This document shows positions 55,007 to 64,000 of a stretch of 64,000 nt of DNA, in pieces. This DNA is from UKL13-3 sp044353855 (GTDB lineage: Bacteria; Bacteroidota; Bacteroidia; UKL13-3), in the NCBI GenBank assembly GCA_044353855.1, contig JBILBF010000001.1, positions 496,001 to 560,000 of the forward strand. The letters run 5' to 3'. Position numbers and translations under genes: made by a program. Position 1 is the first letter of the stretch; the number at the start of each line of letters is the position of its first letter. A model generated the notes under the pieces. That model saw nothing but the letters and a program-made list of their open reading frames with translations. It was not told where the DNA came from and did not search any database.

Positions 55007-56872
55007 ATGATCATTTTCCGCTTTCTGGGTAAGTTAATCTTGTTTTGGTTATTGTTTTTTGTGGTACAGCAAGCCTGTTTTTTGGCTATCAACTTTACGT
55101 CTTTTAATGGTTCATTTGGCGAATTACTATACAGTTTTGTGGTGGCATTTCCACTTAATTTTACTGCAGCGGCTTATGTTTTGGCGGTACCCATTTTGTT
55201 TTTAATTGCTGGTGTTTTTGGCTTGCTACCAAGGGTTGTAAATGGAATTATTAAATGGGTAACGACTTTACTTATTGTGGTTTGTTCCTTTGTAGGAGCA
55301 GGTGATATGGGATTGTACAAAGTTTGGGGCACAAAAATTAATGCTAAAGCGTTAGATTATTTAATGTACCCCAATGAAGTAATGCCCACACTATTTGCTA
55401 GTCAAAACTTAGGATTATTGTTGATTGTGTTTGCTCAAATAGTTTTTGGCATTTGGTTGTTTAAAAAATTACAAGAACCATTTGTTAAACCCAACTGGAC
55501 GTTTTGGTACAAACCTTCTTTTGCTATTCTGGTTATAACTTGTTGTGTGTTGGCTTTTCGAGGAGGATTTCAGCGAGTGCCCATTAACCGCAATTGGGTC
55601 TTTCAAAGCCAACATGCGGTCTTAAACTATGCAGCCTTAAATGGTTTTTGGAATACAGCCGACCTTATTTTTCATCCATTGGAAAAACAAGAAAACCCAT
55701 ACCGTTTTTTTGATTTAAAATTAGCCAAACAATATACAGAAGATCTTCACCACAAAAATAACTTAGTTAAGGATACAACATTGCATATTTTAACTACACA
55801 ATCTCCTAATATTGTGATTGTTTTTTTGGAAAGTTGGGGGGCAGATGCAATTGCTTGTTTGGGAGGCGAAATAGGTATTACACCCAAATTTGAAGACCTT
55901 ACAAAAGAGGGTTTGTTGTTTACTCAATTTTATTCAACTGGATTTAGGACGGAACAAGGACTGATAGCAACATTGAGTGCTACACCCGCATTACCTGTAG
56001 GTTCAGTTATTCAATCATTTGGAAAATTTGATAAGTTACCCAATTTGTATAAAACATTTAACGAAGCTGGTTACCATACTTCATTTTACACAGGAGGTCG
56101 GTTATTTTTTGATAATGTGGAAGCTTATTTGCGCGCAGCAGGTGTACAAAGTATGAAAGGTGAAAACGAATGGGAGATTCACAAACGCACTGTTTGGGGG
56201 GCGTATGATGAAGAAACTTTTGCATATCATTTAAGCGAGATGAATGCATTACCACAACCATTTTTTACTGCCGTTTCCACAATGACCACACATGAATGGT
56301 TTGATGCAAAAGTTCCAACAGTATTTAGTGGCGATGCTGATAACATAAATGACCATTACCGCAATACGATGCACTATGCAGACAGTTGTTTATATGCGTA
56401 TTTAACGCAAGCCAAACAGCAACCTTGGTATAATAATACGGTATTTATTGTTGTAGCCGACCATGCATGCAAGTTTCCCAAAAACAGAAACAACTACGAT
56501 CAGCAGAGGCATCATATTCCTTTATTGATTATAGGTGGAGCTCTCCAACAAGAATGGAAAGGAAAAACCATTGATAAAGTAGGCTCGCATACAGATATTG
56601 CGGCAACATTAATGGGTCAATTAAATAAACCAGCATCCAATTTTCCGTACAGTAAAAATATGTTTAATGCTACCAATCCTGCATTTGCTTATTACGCTTT
56701 TGATAATGGTTTTGGAATGGTTACCGATAGCGCAACAGTAATTTATGACCATAACAGAAATGTAGTAATCACGGAAAAGCCAAATCTAGGGCTCGAAAGC
56801 AAAGGCAAAGCGTTTTTAGAAATGCAGTTTCAGGAAAATTTAGATTATGCTACCCGCAAACGGGCACAATAG
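55007..56872 (+). CDS. LtaS-type sulfatase-fold membrane enzyme
   Basis: A 621-residue protein with about five membrane helices in 1-190 and a periplasmic sulfatase-fold domain from about 265: IVFLESWGADA (Glu275 a metal ligand), the FYSTGFRTEQG segment bearing the nucleophile Thr/Ser near 310, and VVADHACKFP near 483. In Gram-positive bacteria this family polymerises lipoteichoic acid; in Bacteroidota it likely moves phosphoglycerol or phosphoethanolamine groups onto envelope glycans. Full length, ATG start, 29 bases after the small membrane protein. Confidence 0.9.
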   Translation: MIIFRFLGKLILFWLLFFVVQQACFLAINFTSFNGSFGELLYSFVVAFPLNFTAAAYVLAVPILFLIAGVFGLLPRVVNGIIKWVTTLLIVVCSFVGAGDMGLYKVWGTKINAKALDYLMYPNEVMPTLFASQNLGLLLIVFAQIVFGIWLFKKLQEPFVKPNWTFWYKPSFAILVITCCVLAFRGGFQRVPINRNWVFQSQHAVLNYAALNGFWNTADLIFHPLEKQENPYRFFDLKLAKQYTEDLHHKNNLVKDTTLHILTTQSPNIVIVFLESWGADAIACLGGEIGITPKFEDLTKEGLLFTQFYSTGFRTEQGLIATLSATPALPVGSVIQSFGKFDKLPNLYKTFNEAGYHTSFYTGGRLFFDNVEAYLRAAGVQSMKGENEWEIHKRTVWGAYDEETFAYHLSEMNALPQPFFTAVSTMTTHEWFDAKVPTVFSGDADNINDHYRNTMHYADSCLYAYLTQAKQQPWYNNTVFIVVADHACKFPKNRNNYDQQRHHIPLLIIGGALQQEWKGKTIDKVGSHTDIAATLMGQLNKPASNFPYSKNMFNATNPAFAYYAFDNGFGMVTDSATVIYDHNRNVVITEKPNLGLESKGKAFLEMQFQENLDYATRKRAQ

Positions 56873-57011
56873 TTTTAGCCACTGAAAGTGCAAATTACGG
56901 TTATAATATTCTTTGGATATTATTGCCATAGATTTTACAGATTAATGTAAAAGTCTTCTCTAAATTTTTTTACCAACTACAATGTTCTAATTCTGTGCTA
57001 ATCAATGGCAA

Positions 57012-57788
57012 TTAAACAGCCGTCAGGCGTTGTCTTACTGTTTCGTAAATAGCTATACCAGCTGCAACTGAAACATTAAGCGATCCCACACCCATTTCCA
57101 TTGGTATTTTGGTTATTTGCGATGATCGTCTGATAATATCATTTGAAATACCATCTTCTTCTGAGCCTAAAATAAGTGCAATAGGTCCTGATAAATCGGC
57201 AAAGGGTAAATCTTTATTTCCTTTTTCGGTACAAGCAACAGTGGTTAAACCCGATTGGTTAAGTAATTCCATAACTGTTTTCATGTTATTTTCTCTACAC
57301 ACTGGAATTTTTAACAAGGCACCAGCTGAAGTTTTTACTGCATCATCTGTTACTTGTGCCGCTCCAGTTTCAGGTACAACTATAGCATGAACACCACCAC
57401 AATATGCTGATCGTGCTATTGCCCCAAAATTGCGCACATCCGTAATTCTATCCAATACCAAAATAAAAGGAACTTTACCTTCCTCGAAAAGTTGAGGTAA
57501 TAAATGCTCTAATTTATAATAGGTAACAGGTGAAATAAATGCCAATACACCTTGGTGATTTTTGCCATAAGGGAATAATGAATTTTCGCGAGGAACTTGT
57601 TGTACCGGAACATGACGGTTTCGAGCAACTTTTAAAATCTGCTCAATTTCATCACTTTTTTGCAACCCTTTTTGTAGGATAATCTTATTGATTTCTTTAC
57701 CAGAGCCCAAAGCCTCTAATACAGTATGGATACCAAATATAAGGTTTGGTATTTCTTTGGGTTTTCTATCCCGTTCTTCGTATTTCAT
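57012..57788 (-). CDS. rlmB: SpoU-family 23S rRNA 2'-O-methyltransferase
   Basis: A 258-residue SPOUT methyltransferase: the N-terminal substrate-binding domain (GIHTVLEAL near 20), then knotted-fold motifs NFGAIARSA near 124, LILGSEEDGIS near 206 and SLNVSVAAG near 236. These features fit RlmB, which methylates G2251 in the 23S rRNA P loop. The ATG at 57788 is preferred to 57800, which touches the terminator of the upstream gene. Confidence 0.93.
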   Translation of the reverse strand: MKYEERDRKPKEIPNLIFGIHTVLEALGSGKEINKIILQKGLQKSDEIEQILKVARNRHVPVQQVPRENSLFPYGKNHQGVLAFISPVTYYKLEHLLPQLFEEGKVPFILVLDRITDVRNFGAIARSAYCGGVHAIVVPETGAAQVTDDAVKTSAGALLKIPVCRENNMKTVMELLNQSGLTTVACTEKGNKDLPFADLSGPIALILGSEEDGISNDIIRRSSQITKIPMEMGVGSLNVSVAAGIAIYETVRQRLTAV

Positions 57789-57802
57789 ATCTGCAAACAT
57801 AC

Positions 57803-57835
57803 AAAAAAGGCTCGCACCTTTTGGATACGAGCCTT
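57803..57835 (-). terminator. intrinsic terminator of the DUF2723 gene
   Basis: On the minus strand AAGGCTCG and CGAGCCTT pair perfectly over eight bases around a 13-base loop, followed by TTTT. It lies 24 bases past the stop of the upstream gene. Confidence 0.82.
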
Positions 57836-57858
57836 GTTTAAAAATGAATTCTTTGATT

Positions 57859-60800
57859 TTATTGTTGTACAGGTATCTGCAACGATGTCATTTTTGCAGC
57901 TATTTCTTTAGCTAATGCTTCTTCTTTATGAAACTGCGCAACTTGCATACAGTAGCCTAAAATTTGTCCAGCTTCGCTTAGCTCTTCTTGCACTTGTCCT
58001 GTTTTTCCAGCTTTTTTAAAGGTGCCAAAATAAGCATACCTATCAGCATATTGGTTGGCTACTTCTTTGACCAACATATTTCCTTTTTCGGTATTACCCG
58101 AAGCATAATAAGCTTCGGCCAAACGCACTACAAATACATCATAAGGCACATTTTTCTTAGGCATTACCTCTAAGCATTTATCTAATACTTTTTGTGCTTT
58201 TGCCGTATCTCCTTCTTCAACTAATTTACTAGCCAATCGGAAAAATAAATTACGTAAATTTTTAGTCTGTCTTAGGATGGTTTCATCTAAATAGATGCCA
58301 TCTTTTTCCATGCCACCCCATTTAAATTTATTCATCAAATTATCATATAACACATCAGAATTAATTCTTCCCATGGTTCCGTCATTGGGTTGAGTGTTAA
58401 TGATAGGAACCAATTGATAGACTAAGCCGTTGATTTGAAAATGTTGTTGCATGTTTAAATACACATCACTTCCAGTAGTAATTGCGAAACAAACAGGACG
58501 AGTCCAATCGGTTGAAGCAACAATATCAAGAGTTATTAAATCGGCTTTCATCAAATTGGTGTTTCCTATTTCAAACTTAATAGAATCAACCATGTAAGCG
58601 GCATCTTTAGCTTTTACAGCACCTGCTTTCAAAGCTTGTTCTTTATCTACTTTTAAAAAGAATTTTTTTGTTGGGAAGTAACTATACTGCTCACCACCTT
58701 GTGATGAAATTTTTGCCATCGGATCATTATCATCATTGATAAATGCAATAATATTTTTTAATGGATAAAAATCGGTTTGGTTTACACCATAATTTTTCTC
58801 AACTGCAGGGTTATTATAATAAACTACATAATCGCGAACGCCTTGTTTGTATTTATCGGGAGTCATGCTAAATGGAACTGGTGCACTTTCATATGCTTGG
58901 CGTTTTAATCCATCAGCATACCAATCCGTATTTAATAAACTTAAGTTAATAACTCGAACATCACTTCTGATTCCTTCCACATTTTGTGCATACCACAACG
59001 GGTAAGTATCATTATCACCATTGGTAAATAAAATGGCATTTTTAGGGCACGACTCTAAATAATTACTTGCAAAATCAACTGCAGTAAAACGATTACCACG
59101 GTTATGATCATCCCAGTTTTGAGAAACCATTAACAACGGAACACCTGCAAGTGTTGCAACAGATGCAATTCCTGTTGCAACCATTTTGTTCATTCGTTTG
59201 GCTAAAAAATCAATTATACCAAGCACACCAATTCCCACCCAAATCATAAAGGTTTGGAAAGAGCCTACATATGCATAATCTCTTTCGCGTGGCTGATGTG
59301 CAGGGAAATTTAGATACAATACAATAAAGGCACCTGTAAATAAAAATAACGTTAAAATAACAATCGCATCTTCTTTGGCCTTTTTAAAATGAAACCACAA
59401 ACCAATTAATCCTAAAATTAAGGGTAAAGCAAAATAGGTATTTCTTGCTTTGTTATTCATGCTTTCGGGTATGCCACTTTGTGGCCCCAAGCGTGCTTCG
59501 TCTAATACATTAATTCCTGAAATCCAGTTTCCCCTTGTAGCATCACCAAATCCTTGGTCGTCATTTTGCCTGCCTACAAAGTTCCAAAAAAAGTATCTCC
59601 AATACATAAAACCCAATTGGTACGAAAACATAAAGTCCATGTTTTTGCCAAACGTAGCTTTCTTGCCTTCGGGTATTTTTTCCCATTGGCGATACGATTG
59701 AATATAATCAGGTCTATCGGCCCACATACGAGGCAATATGGTACAATCTTTTGGGTCGTAAACTCGCTTTATCGAAGGACCTATTTCTTCATATTTTCCA
59801 TCTCCTACTCGGTATTGCATAGCCCCTTTTTTGTAATCTATAACCTTAGCATAAAAGTATTGACCATAAACAAGTGGATTATCTCCATATTGTTCACGGT
59901 TGATATAAGAGGATAAAGAAAAAGGTTGTTCAGGATTGTTCATGTCAATAACGGGATTGGCTGACGAACGAATCAAAATCATTGTGTAAGAAGAATAGCC
60001 AATAATAATAAATGCTGCACTTAAAATAGCAGTGTTTAACCAAACTTTTTTGTTTTTAACCGACCAAAATAAACCGAATGCAATGATACCTGCTAAGAAT
60101 AACATGGTAAAATAACTACCCGTATTGATGGACATCCCAAAGCTATTAACAAACAATAAATCAAAGCGAGTCATTAACCACGGAATACCGGGAATCATGA
60201 CAAATTGAACCATTGCAATAGCTATTAATGCAACCAAAGTAGCTTTTAAAAAACCTGCACGGGTAAATTGGTATTTTTTGAAATAGTAAACATATACAAT
60301 TGCAGGTATAACCAATAAGTTTAACAAATGGACACCAATAGCCAAACCAATAAAGTAGGCAATCAAAATAATCCACCTATCTGCATATTTTTCGTTAGCT
60401 ACATTTTCCCATTTTAAAATACACCAAAACGTAAGCGCTGTAAAAAACGAAGAAGAAGCATATACCTCTGCTTCAACAGCCGAAAACCAGAAAGTGTCGC
60501 TCCATGTTAGTGCTAAAGCGCCAATCAAACCGCTTATGGCAATAGCAAAGGTTTGTTGCATATCTACCTCGCCACTTTTTACCAATATTTTTTTGGCAAG
60601 ATGGGTAATAGTCCAAAAATAAAACATCACACACAACGCACTTGTAGTTGCCGAAACCATGTTTACCCAAAAGGCAACTTGTGTTACATCAGTGCCCGCC
60701 ATGAGTGAAAATAAGCGGCCAATCATTAAAAATAGTGGTGCTCCCGGAGGATGGCAAATTTGTAACCGATACGATGCCGAAATAAATTCACCACAATCCC

Positions 60801-60900
60801 AAAAACTAACTGTTGGCTCTAAAGTGATGGTGTATGTAACTAGTGCAATAACGAAGGTTATCCAACCCAAAGCGCTATTAATTAAATTGTAACGACTCAT
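57859..60900 (-). CDS. DUF2723 / GT117-family membrane glycosyltransferase
   Basis: A 1013-residue protein with about ten to twelve membrane helices in the first 620 residues and an extracytoplasmic C-terminal half. The N-terminus has the family pattern LEPTVSFWDCGEFI near 28 with an Asp expected at the active site, plus HPPGAP near 50. Towards the end a helical TPR-like stretch lies near 905-985. The family is common in Bacteroidota and may transfer sugars to proteins or glycans from a lipid donor; substrate unknown. ATG start. Confidence 0.88.
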   Translation of the reverse strand: MSRYNLINSALGWITFVIALVTYTITLEPTVSFWDCGEFISASYRLQICHPPGAPLFLMIGRLFSLMAGTDVTQVAFWVNMVSATTSALCVMFYFWTITHLAKKILVKSGEVDMQQTFAIAISGLIGALALTWSDTFWFSAVEAEVYASSSFFTALTFWCILKWENVANEKYADRWIILIAYFIGLAIGVHLLNLLVIPAIVYVYYFKKYQFTRAGFLKATLVALIAIAMVQFVMIPGIPWLMTRFDLLFVNSFGMSINTGSYFTMLFLAGIIAFGLFWSVKNKKVWLNTAILSAAFIIIGYSSYTMILIRSSANPVIDMNNPEQPFSLSSYINREQYGDNPLVYGQYFYAKVIDYKKGAMQYRVGDGKYEEIGPSIKRVYDPKDCTILPRMWADRPDYIQSYRQWEKIPEGKKATFGKNMDFMFSYQLGFMYWRYFFWNFVGRQNDDQGFGDATRGNWISGINVLDEARLGPQSGIPESMNNKARNTYFALPLILGLIGLWFHFKKAKEDAIVILTLFLFTGAFIVLYLNFPAHQPRERDYAYVGSFQTFMIWVGIGVLGIIDFLAKRMNKMVATGIASVATLAGVPLLMVSQNWDDHNRGNRFTAVDFASNYLESCPKNAILFTNGDNDTYPLWYAQNVEGIRSDVRVINLSLLNTDWYADGLKRQAYESAPVPFSMTPDKYKQGVRDYVVYYNNPAVEKNYGVNQTDFYPLKNIIAFINDDNDPMAKISSQGGEQYSYFPTKKFFLKVDKEQALKAGAVKAKDAAYMVDSIKFEIGNTNLMKADLITLDIVASTDWTRPVCFAITTGSDVYLNMQQHFQINGLVYQLVPIINTQPNDGTMGRINSDVLYDNLMNKFKWGGMEKDGIYLDETILRQTKNLRNLFFRLASKLVEEGDTAKAQKVLDKCLEVMPKKNVPYDVFVVRLAEAYYASGNTEKGNMLVKEVANQYADRYAYFGTFKKAGKTGQVQEELSEAGQILGYCMQVAQFHKEEALAKEIAAKMTSLQIPVQQ

Positions 60901-61087
60901 TCTTATATGTATGTGTTGTTGTTAAAGGTTAGCAAATATATATGCTCCCGTGTATTAACCAAATTGCATCTTGTATTATGATGAGATTTGGTTAATAGAA
61001 TACCCCTAACGTTTTTTTTGCTTCTGTGTATATCCCTTCCTCAAACAAGCGGGCAGTTATTAAGTTAAATTTAAGTTTATTGATGAG

Positions 61088-61118
61088 TTTGTGTATGTCA
61101 ATTTATTGGTTACATTTG
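61088..61118 (+). promoter_or_regulatory. promoter of the rimP-nusA-infB operon
   Basis: TTTG (61088-61091) and TACATTTG (61111-61118) are separated by 19 bases, an exact match to the Bacteroidota -33/-7 pattern. Transcription should start near 61124, giving a leader of about 53 bases. The DUF2723 start lies 187 bases to the left in the opposite direction. Confidence 0.8.
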
Positions 61119-61141
61119 CTGCCGTATAAATAAAATTAAGT

Positions 61142-61166
61142 AAGAGGGGACCGCAAGTCCCCTCTT
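61142..61166 (+). promoter_or_regulatory. perfect leader hairpin before rimP
   Basis: AAGAGGGGAC (61142-61151) and GTCCCCTCTT (61157-61166) form a ten-base-pair stem with a CGCAA loop; CTCTTTC follows. It ends ten bases before the rimP ATG within the predicted leader. It could block ribosome loading or act as a weak attenuator; no known riboswitch is recognised. Confidence 0.85.
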
Positions 61167-61176
61167 TCATTATAAC

Positions 61177-61638
61177 ATGGATATCTTATCGCAACTTACA
61201 CAATGGACCAACGAGCTTTTACCAGAACAGCTGTTTTTGGTAGAGATTGAGCAAAAACAAGGGGCCAAAAAAATATCAGTATTTATTGATGGCGATGCAG
61301 GTGTTACCATTGAAGATTGTAGATTATTGGGCAAAGGACTGAATGTAAAACTGGACGAAATGGATTACGGAACCGAAGCGTATATGTTTGAAGTTTCATC
61401 TCCAGGAACAGACAGGCCTATAAAGTTGCAACGCCAATATGCGCAACATATAGGACGTGAATTGTTGGTAAAATTAGTAGGAAACAATGAAATAATAGGC
61501 AAGTTTGATTCTCTATCAGAAAATGGAATCACGCTTTTGTTAAAAGATAAAAAGAAAGGGTATAAAGATGCTGCTCCCGAAAAGGAGATTGCTTTTACAG
61601 ATATAGCCCAAGCAAGTGTACAAATTAGTTTTAAATAA
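61177..61638 (+). CDS. rimP: ribosome maturation factor RimP
   Basis: A 153-residue RimP, needed for 30S assembly. Seen: the FIDGDAGVTIEDCRLLGK region near 47 and VSSPGTDRPIKLQRQYAQHIG near 72. Full length; the ATG at 61177 follows the leader hairpin. It begins the operon rimP-nusA-infB, with nusA 15 bases downstream. Confidence 0.94.
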   Translation: MDILSQLTQWTNELLPEQLFLVEIEQKQGAKKISVFIDGDAGVTIEDCRLLGKGLNVKLDEMDYGTEAYMFEVSSPGTDRPIKLQRQYAQHIGRELLVKLVGNNEIIGKFDSLSENGITLLLKDKKKGYKDAAPEKEIAFTDIAQASVQISFK

Positions 61639-61653
61639 AATATATATAGTGTT

Positions 61654-62889
61654 ATGCATAGCGTAGGTTTAATTGACTCGTTTAGCGAGTTTAAAGAATT
61701 CAAAAACATTGATCGTACCACCATGCAACGTGTGCTGGAAGATGTATTCCGCAGTATGTTGCGCAAAAAATATGGTACTGATGAGAATTTTTCAGTCATT
61801 ATTAACGATAACAGTGGTGATTTAGAAATTTGGCAAAACCAAACCATTGTGCACGATGGTGAGGTTGAAGAAAACCGTGGACAGATTTCAATATCTGATG
61901 CCCGCAAAATTGAGCCTGATTTTGAGGTAGATGAAGAAGTAACAACTGAAATTACCCTTGAAAGTTTTGGTCGTAGAGCTATTTTAGCTGCCCGCCAAAC
62001 ATTAATGTCCAAAGTATTGGAGCTTGAAAAAGACGAACTTTACAAGAAGTATAAAGACAGAGTAGGCGAAATTGTGATTGGTGAAGTATACCAAGTTTGG
62101 AAAAAAGAATTGATGGTATTGGATGATGATGGAAACGAATTGTTATTACCCAAAACAGAAATGATTCCTGCCGATCACTACAAAAAAGGAGATAGCCTTA
62201 AGAGTGTAGTCTTAAAAGTTGAAATGCACAATGGTTCGCCTCGTATTTTACTTTCACGTACTTCACCTGTTTTTTTAGAGCGATTGTTTGAACAAGAAGT
62301 TCCTGAAATTATTGACGGGCTAATTACCATCAAAAAAATTGTTCGCGAACCTGGTGAAAGAGCTAAAGTAGCAGTTGAATCATTTGATGACCGTATTGAT
62401 CCTGTTGGTGCTTGTGTAGGAATGAAAGGTTCACGTATACACGGCATAGTGCGTGAGTTGCGTAACGAAAACATTGATGTAATTAATAATACAGCCAATA
62501 CCCAACTATTGATACAACGTGCTTTAAGCCCAGCTAAAATTACGTCAGTAAAACTAGAACAAGAAAGCAAACGTGCAGCTGTCTATTTAAAGCCCGATCA
62601 AGTTTCCTTAGCTATTGGCAAAGGAGGTCATAATATTAAGCTTGCTGGTAAATTAGTAGGTGTTGAAATAGATGTATACCGCGACAATGAAGAAGAAGAA
62701 GGAGATATTGATTTGGAAGAATTTACGGATGAAATTGACAGTTGGATTATAGATGAATTGAAAGGCATAGGATGTGATACGGCAAAAAGCGTATTAGCTA
62801 TTTCTAACGAGGAGTTGATTCGTAGAACCGAATTAGAAGAAGAAACAGTTATTGAAATTCGCAAGATTTTACAAGCAGAATTTGAATAG
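61654..62889 (+). CDS. nusA: transcription elongation factor NusA
   Basis: A 411-residue NusA: N-terminal RNA polymerase-binding domain (1-125), S1 domain near 130-200, KH1 near 225-300 (DPVGACVGMKGSRI), and KH2 near 300-370 (AIGKGGHNIKLAGKL). The length is typical of Bacteroidota and there is a short helical extension instead of the E. coli acidic repeats. ATG start, second gene of the operon; the gap to infB is 249 bases. Confidence 0.96.
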   Translation: MHSVGLIDSFSEFKEFKNIDRTTMQRVLEDVFRSMLRKKYGTDENFSVIINDNSGDLEIWQNQTIVHDGEVEENRGQISISDARKIEPDFEVDEEVTTEITLESFGRRAILAARQTLMSKVLELEKDELYKKYKDRVGEIVIGEVYQVWKKELMVLDDDGNELLLPKTEMIPADHYKKGDSLKSVVLKVEMHNGSPRILLSRTSPVFLERLFEQEVPEIIDGLITIKKIVREPGERAKVAVESFDDRIDPVGACVGMKGSRIHGIVRELRNENIDVINNTANTQLLIQRALSPAKITSVKLEQESKRAAVYLKPDQVSLAIGKGGHNIKLAGKLVGVEIDVYRDNEEEEGDIDLEEFTDEIDSWIIDELKGIGCDTAKSVLAISNEELIRRTELEEETVIEIRKILQAEFE

Positions 62890-62933
62890 CCATAGGCTAG
62901 ATGATATGATGACTGGTTATTTTTATTGATTGG

Positions 62934-62964
62934 TCTTCAAAATGTTTGATATTGAAGGGTTTTT
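62934..62964 (+). terminator. weak hairpin in the nusA-infB gap
   Basis: CTTCAA (62935-62940) and TTGAAG (62952-62957) flank an 11-base loop and are followed by GGTTTTTG. Its stem is short, so at most it reduces read-through into infB. The rest of the 249-base gap holds no gene or other clear signal. Confidence 0.4.
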
Positions 62965-63138
62965 GATAACAATTCAATAGCAATAAAAAGAAAAAGTAGA
63001 GACTGGAGAAAGTCTGGCTTGAGCATAATTAGGGAGCGTAGGTAGTTGGTTTTACATAATTAACCAATCAATATAATTAACTAAATCAACTGCTGCTTAA
63101 CCATAAACTCACAAAAAATAAGTAATATCGCAGATTGA

Positions 63139-64000
63139 ATGAGCGAAAACGTAGGAAATATTAGACTTAGTAAAGTTGTAAAAGAATTAGGCGTTGGTAT
63201 AGGTACCATTGCTGAACACTTGTCGAAAAAAGGGTTTAAGGTTGACAATAATCCAAACTCTAAAATCACTGACGAGCAGTATAGTATATTGCTCAATGAT
63301 TTTCAAAGCGATAAAAAAACCAAGGACGATGCTCTGCAAATGGGTAAGGCCAAAGTAGTAAAAAAAGAAGATGTAACTATTGCACCCCCTAAAGCGAAAG
63401 AACCTATTCAGGAAGAGGATGAAGATGATGGAATTTTAATTAAATCATCATTGGTAAAAGAACGTTATACGCCTAAGCCTGAAACACCTAAAGCCGACAT
63501 TCCGGAACCTGTTGCAGAAAAACCAATTGTAATTGAAAAAGTTGAAGTTGCGGAAGCGCCCAAAGAAATAGTTGCTAAAGTTGAAAAACCTGCTGCAGAA
63601 CCTATTGTTGAAGTTATAGCTGAAGAGGACTCAAAACTTAAGCTTACGGTAGTTGGTAAAATAGACCTTGATGCTATGAAAAAAGGCAAAGGAAAGAAAA
63701 CAACCAAAACTACTGAAGAAGTTAAACCAACTAAATCCGAAAAGGTAAAGGCAACTAAAACTCCAGCAAAAGAGGCAAAAGAAGAAGCGCTTCCAATTGT
63801 TGTTGAAGCACCTCTAGTAGAGATAGAAGCGACTAAAATCATGGACCCCAATTACGAGAAGCTCACGGGCTTAAAAGTAATGGGGAAAATAGTGCTTCCA
63901 ACAGAACAGCCTAAAAAACCAACTCCAGTTGCTTCAAGCGATGGAAGTGCAGCCAATAAAAAGAAAAGACGTAGAAATAATTTTGTTACAGGTAGTGATA
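63139..64000 (+). CDS. infB: translation initiation factor IF-2, N-terminal part
   Basis: The frame opens at ATG 63139 and runs off the window; 287 residues are visible. An IF-2 N-terminal helical domain occupies about 1-60 (IRLSKVVKELGVGIGTIAEHL). A long low-complexity linker rich in Lys, Glu, Pro, Val and Ala follows, as is usual for Bacteroidota IF-2, ending with basic KKKRRRNN near the window end. The GTPase domain lies beyond. It is the third gene of the rimP-nusA-infB operon. Confidence 0.95.
   Translation, partial: MSENVGNIRLSKVVKELGVGIGTIAEHLSKKGFKVDNNPNSKITDEQYSILLNDFQSDKKTKDDALQMGKAKVVKKEDVTIAPPKAKEPIQEEDEDDGILIKSSLVKERYTPKPETPKADIPEPVAEKPIVIEKVEVAEAPKEIVAKVEKPAAEPIVEVIAEEDSKLKLTVVGKIDLDAMKKGKGKKTTKTTEEVKPTKSEKVKATKTPAKEAKEEALPIVVEAPLVEIEATKIMDPNYEKLTGLKVMGKIVLPTEQPKKPTPVASSDGSAANKKKRRRNNFVTGSD

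Noticed and set aside
61365..62012. 215-codon open frame opposite rimP and nusA
   Set aside because: It lies wholly over two well-conserved genes and its Ser-rich composition is what an antisense shadow of Lys/Glu-rich genes gives.
63465..63851. 128-codon frame opposite the infB linker
   Set aside because: It is the antisense shadow of a repetitive Lys/Glu/Pro/Val linker and consists of Ser, Thr, Val and Phe with no family pattern.
1..64000. CRISPR arrays, transposons, integrases, phage or plasmid genes
   Set aside because: No regularly spaced repeats, transposase or recombinase motifs were seen on either strand.

Overview
The window is AT-rich DNA from a member of the Bacteroidota, most likely aquatic and light-using. 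The evidence is a type IX secretion C-terminal tail, Bacteroidota-type families (DUF6427, DUF3108-type secreted protein, WG repeats, M1 peptidases with a barrel-like tail, GT117/DUF2723), promoters of the TTTG / TAnnTTTG type in front of both tRNA genes and rimP, and frequent starts without a Shine-Dalgarno. The rank below phylum cannot be fixed from the sequence alone. Most of the window is ordinary housekeeping. No CRISPR array, insertion sequence, phage or plasmid module was seen.

Region 1-9.3 kb: tail of a LytTR response regulator, two Bacteroidota envelope proteins, hflX, a small DUF3820 protein, an unknown membrane protein, and then the most interesting locus. This is a green-type proton-pumping rhodopsin (DTE motif, a small glycine where a carotenoid antenna could dock), a strong terminator, and a single 672-residue protein fusing an FAD-type lycopene cyclase (CrtY) to a Brp/Blh beta-carotene 15,15'-dioxygenase. 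One polypeptide would therefore take lycopene to beta-carotene to retinal for the rhodopsin next door. A tRNA-Glu follows, with a degenerate second copy of its 3' end and terminator.

Region 9.3-32 kb: gap, a DUF3108 protein, an ALDH7-type dehydrogenase, a surface M1 peptidase with a barrel-like C-terminus, a TPR protein, a ComA-like phosphosulfolactate synthase, YqeY, a LOG-family protein, MaeB, two periplasmic parvulin chaperones with a MoxR ATPase, a PaaG-like isomerase, a tandem Usp protein and dxs. Dxs feeds the isoprenoid pathway on which the carotenoid and retinal depend; the genes from GGPP to lycopene are not in the window.

Region 32-54.6 kb: MsbA-like exporter, rbfA, DedA, a LolC/E-like permease, a methyltransferase, tRNA-Phe, a membrane iron-sulfur protein without its usual partner, rsmH outside a division cluster, a second M1 peptidase, a WG-repeat gene with a one-base frameshift after its ATG, a ferredoxin reductase-like protein, a type IX-secreted M6 protease, comF, prfA, lpxH, a LUD protein, an enoyl-CoA hydratase, and gltX leading a small operon with a lipoprotein and a free-standing B12-binding domain.

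Region 54.6-64 kb: a small membrane protein, an LtaS-type sulfatase-fold enzyme, rlmB, a large GT117/DUF2723 membrane protein, and the rimP-nusA-infB translation operon, which starts at a textbook promoter followed by a perfect leader hairpin; infB runs off the window.
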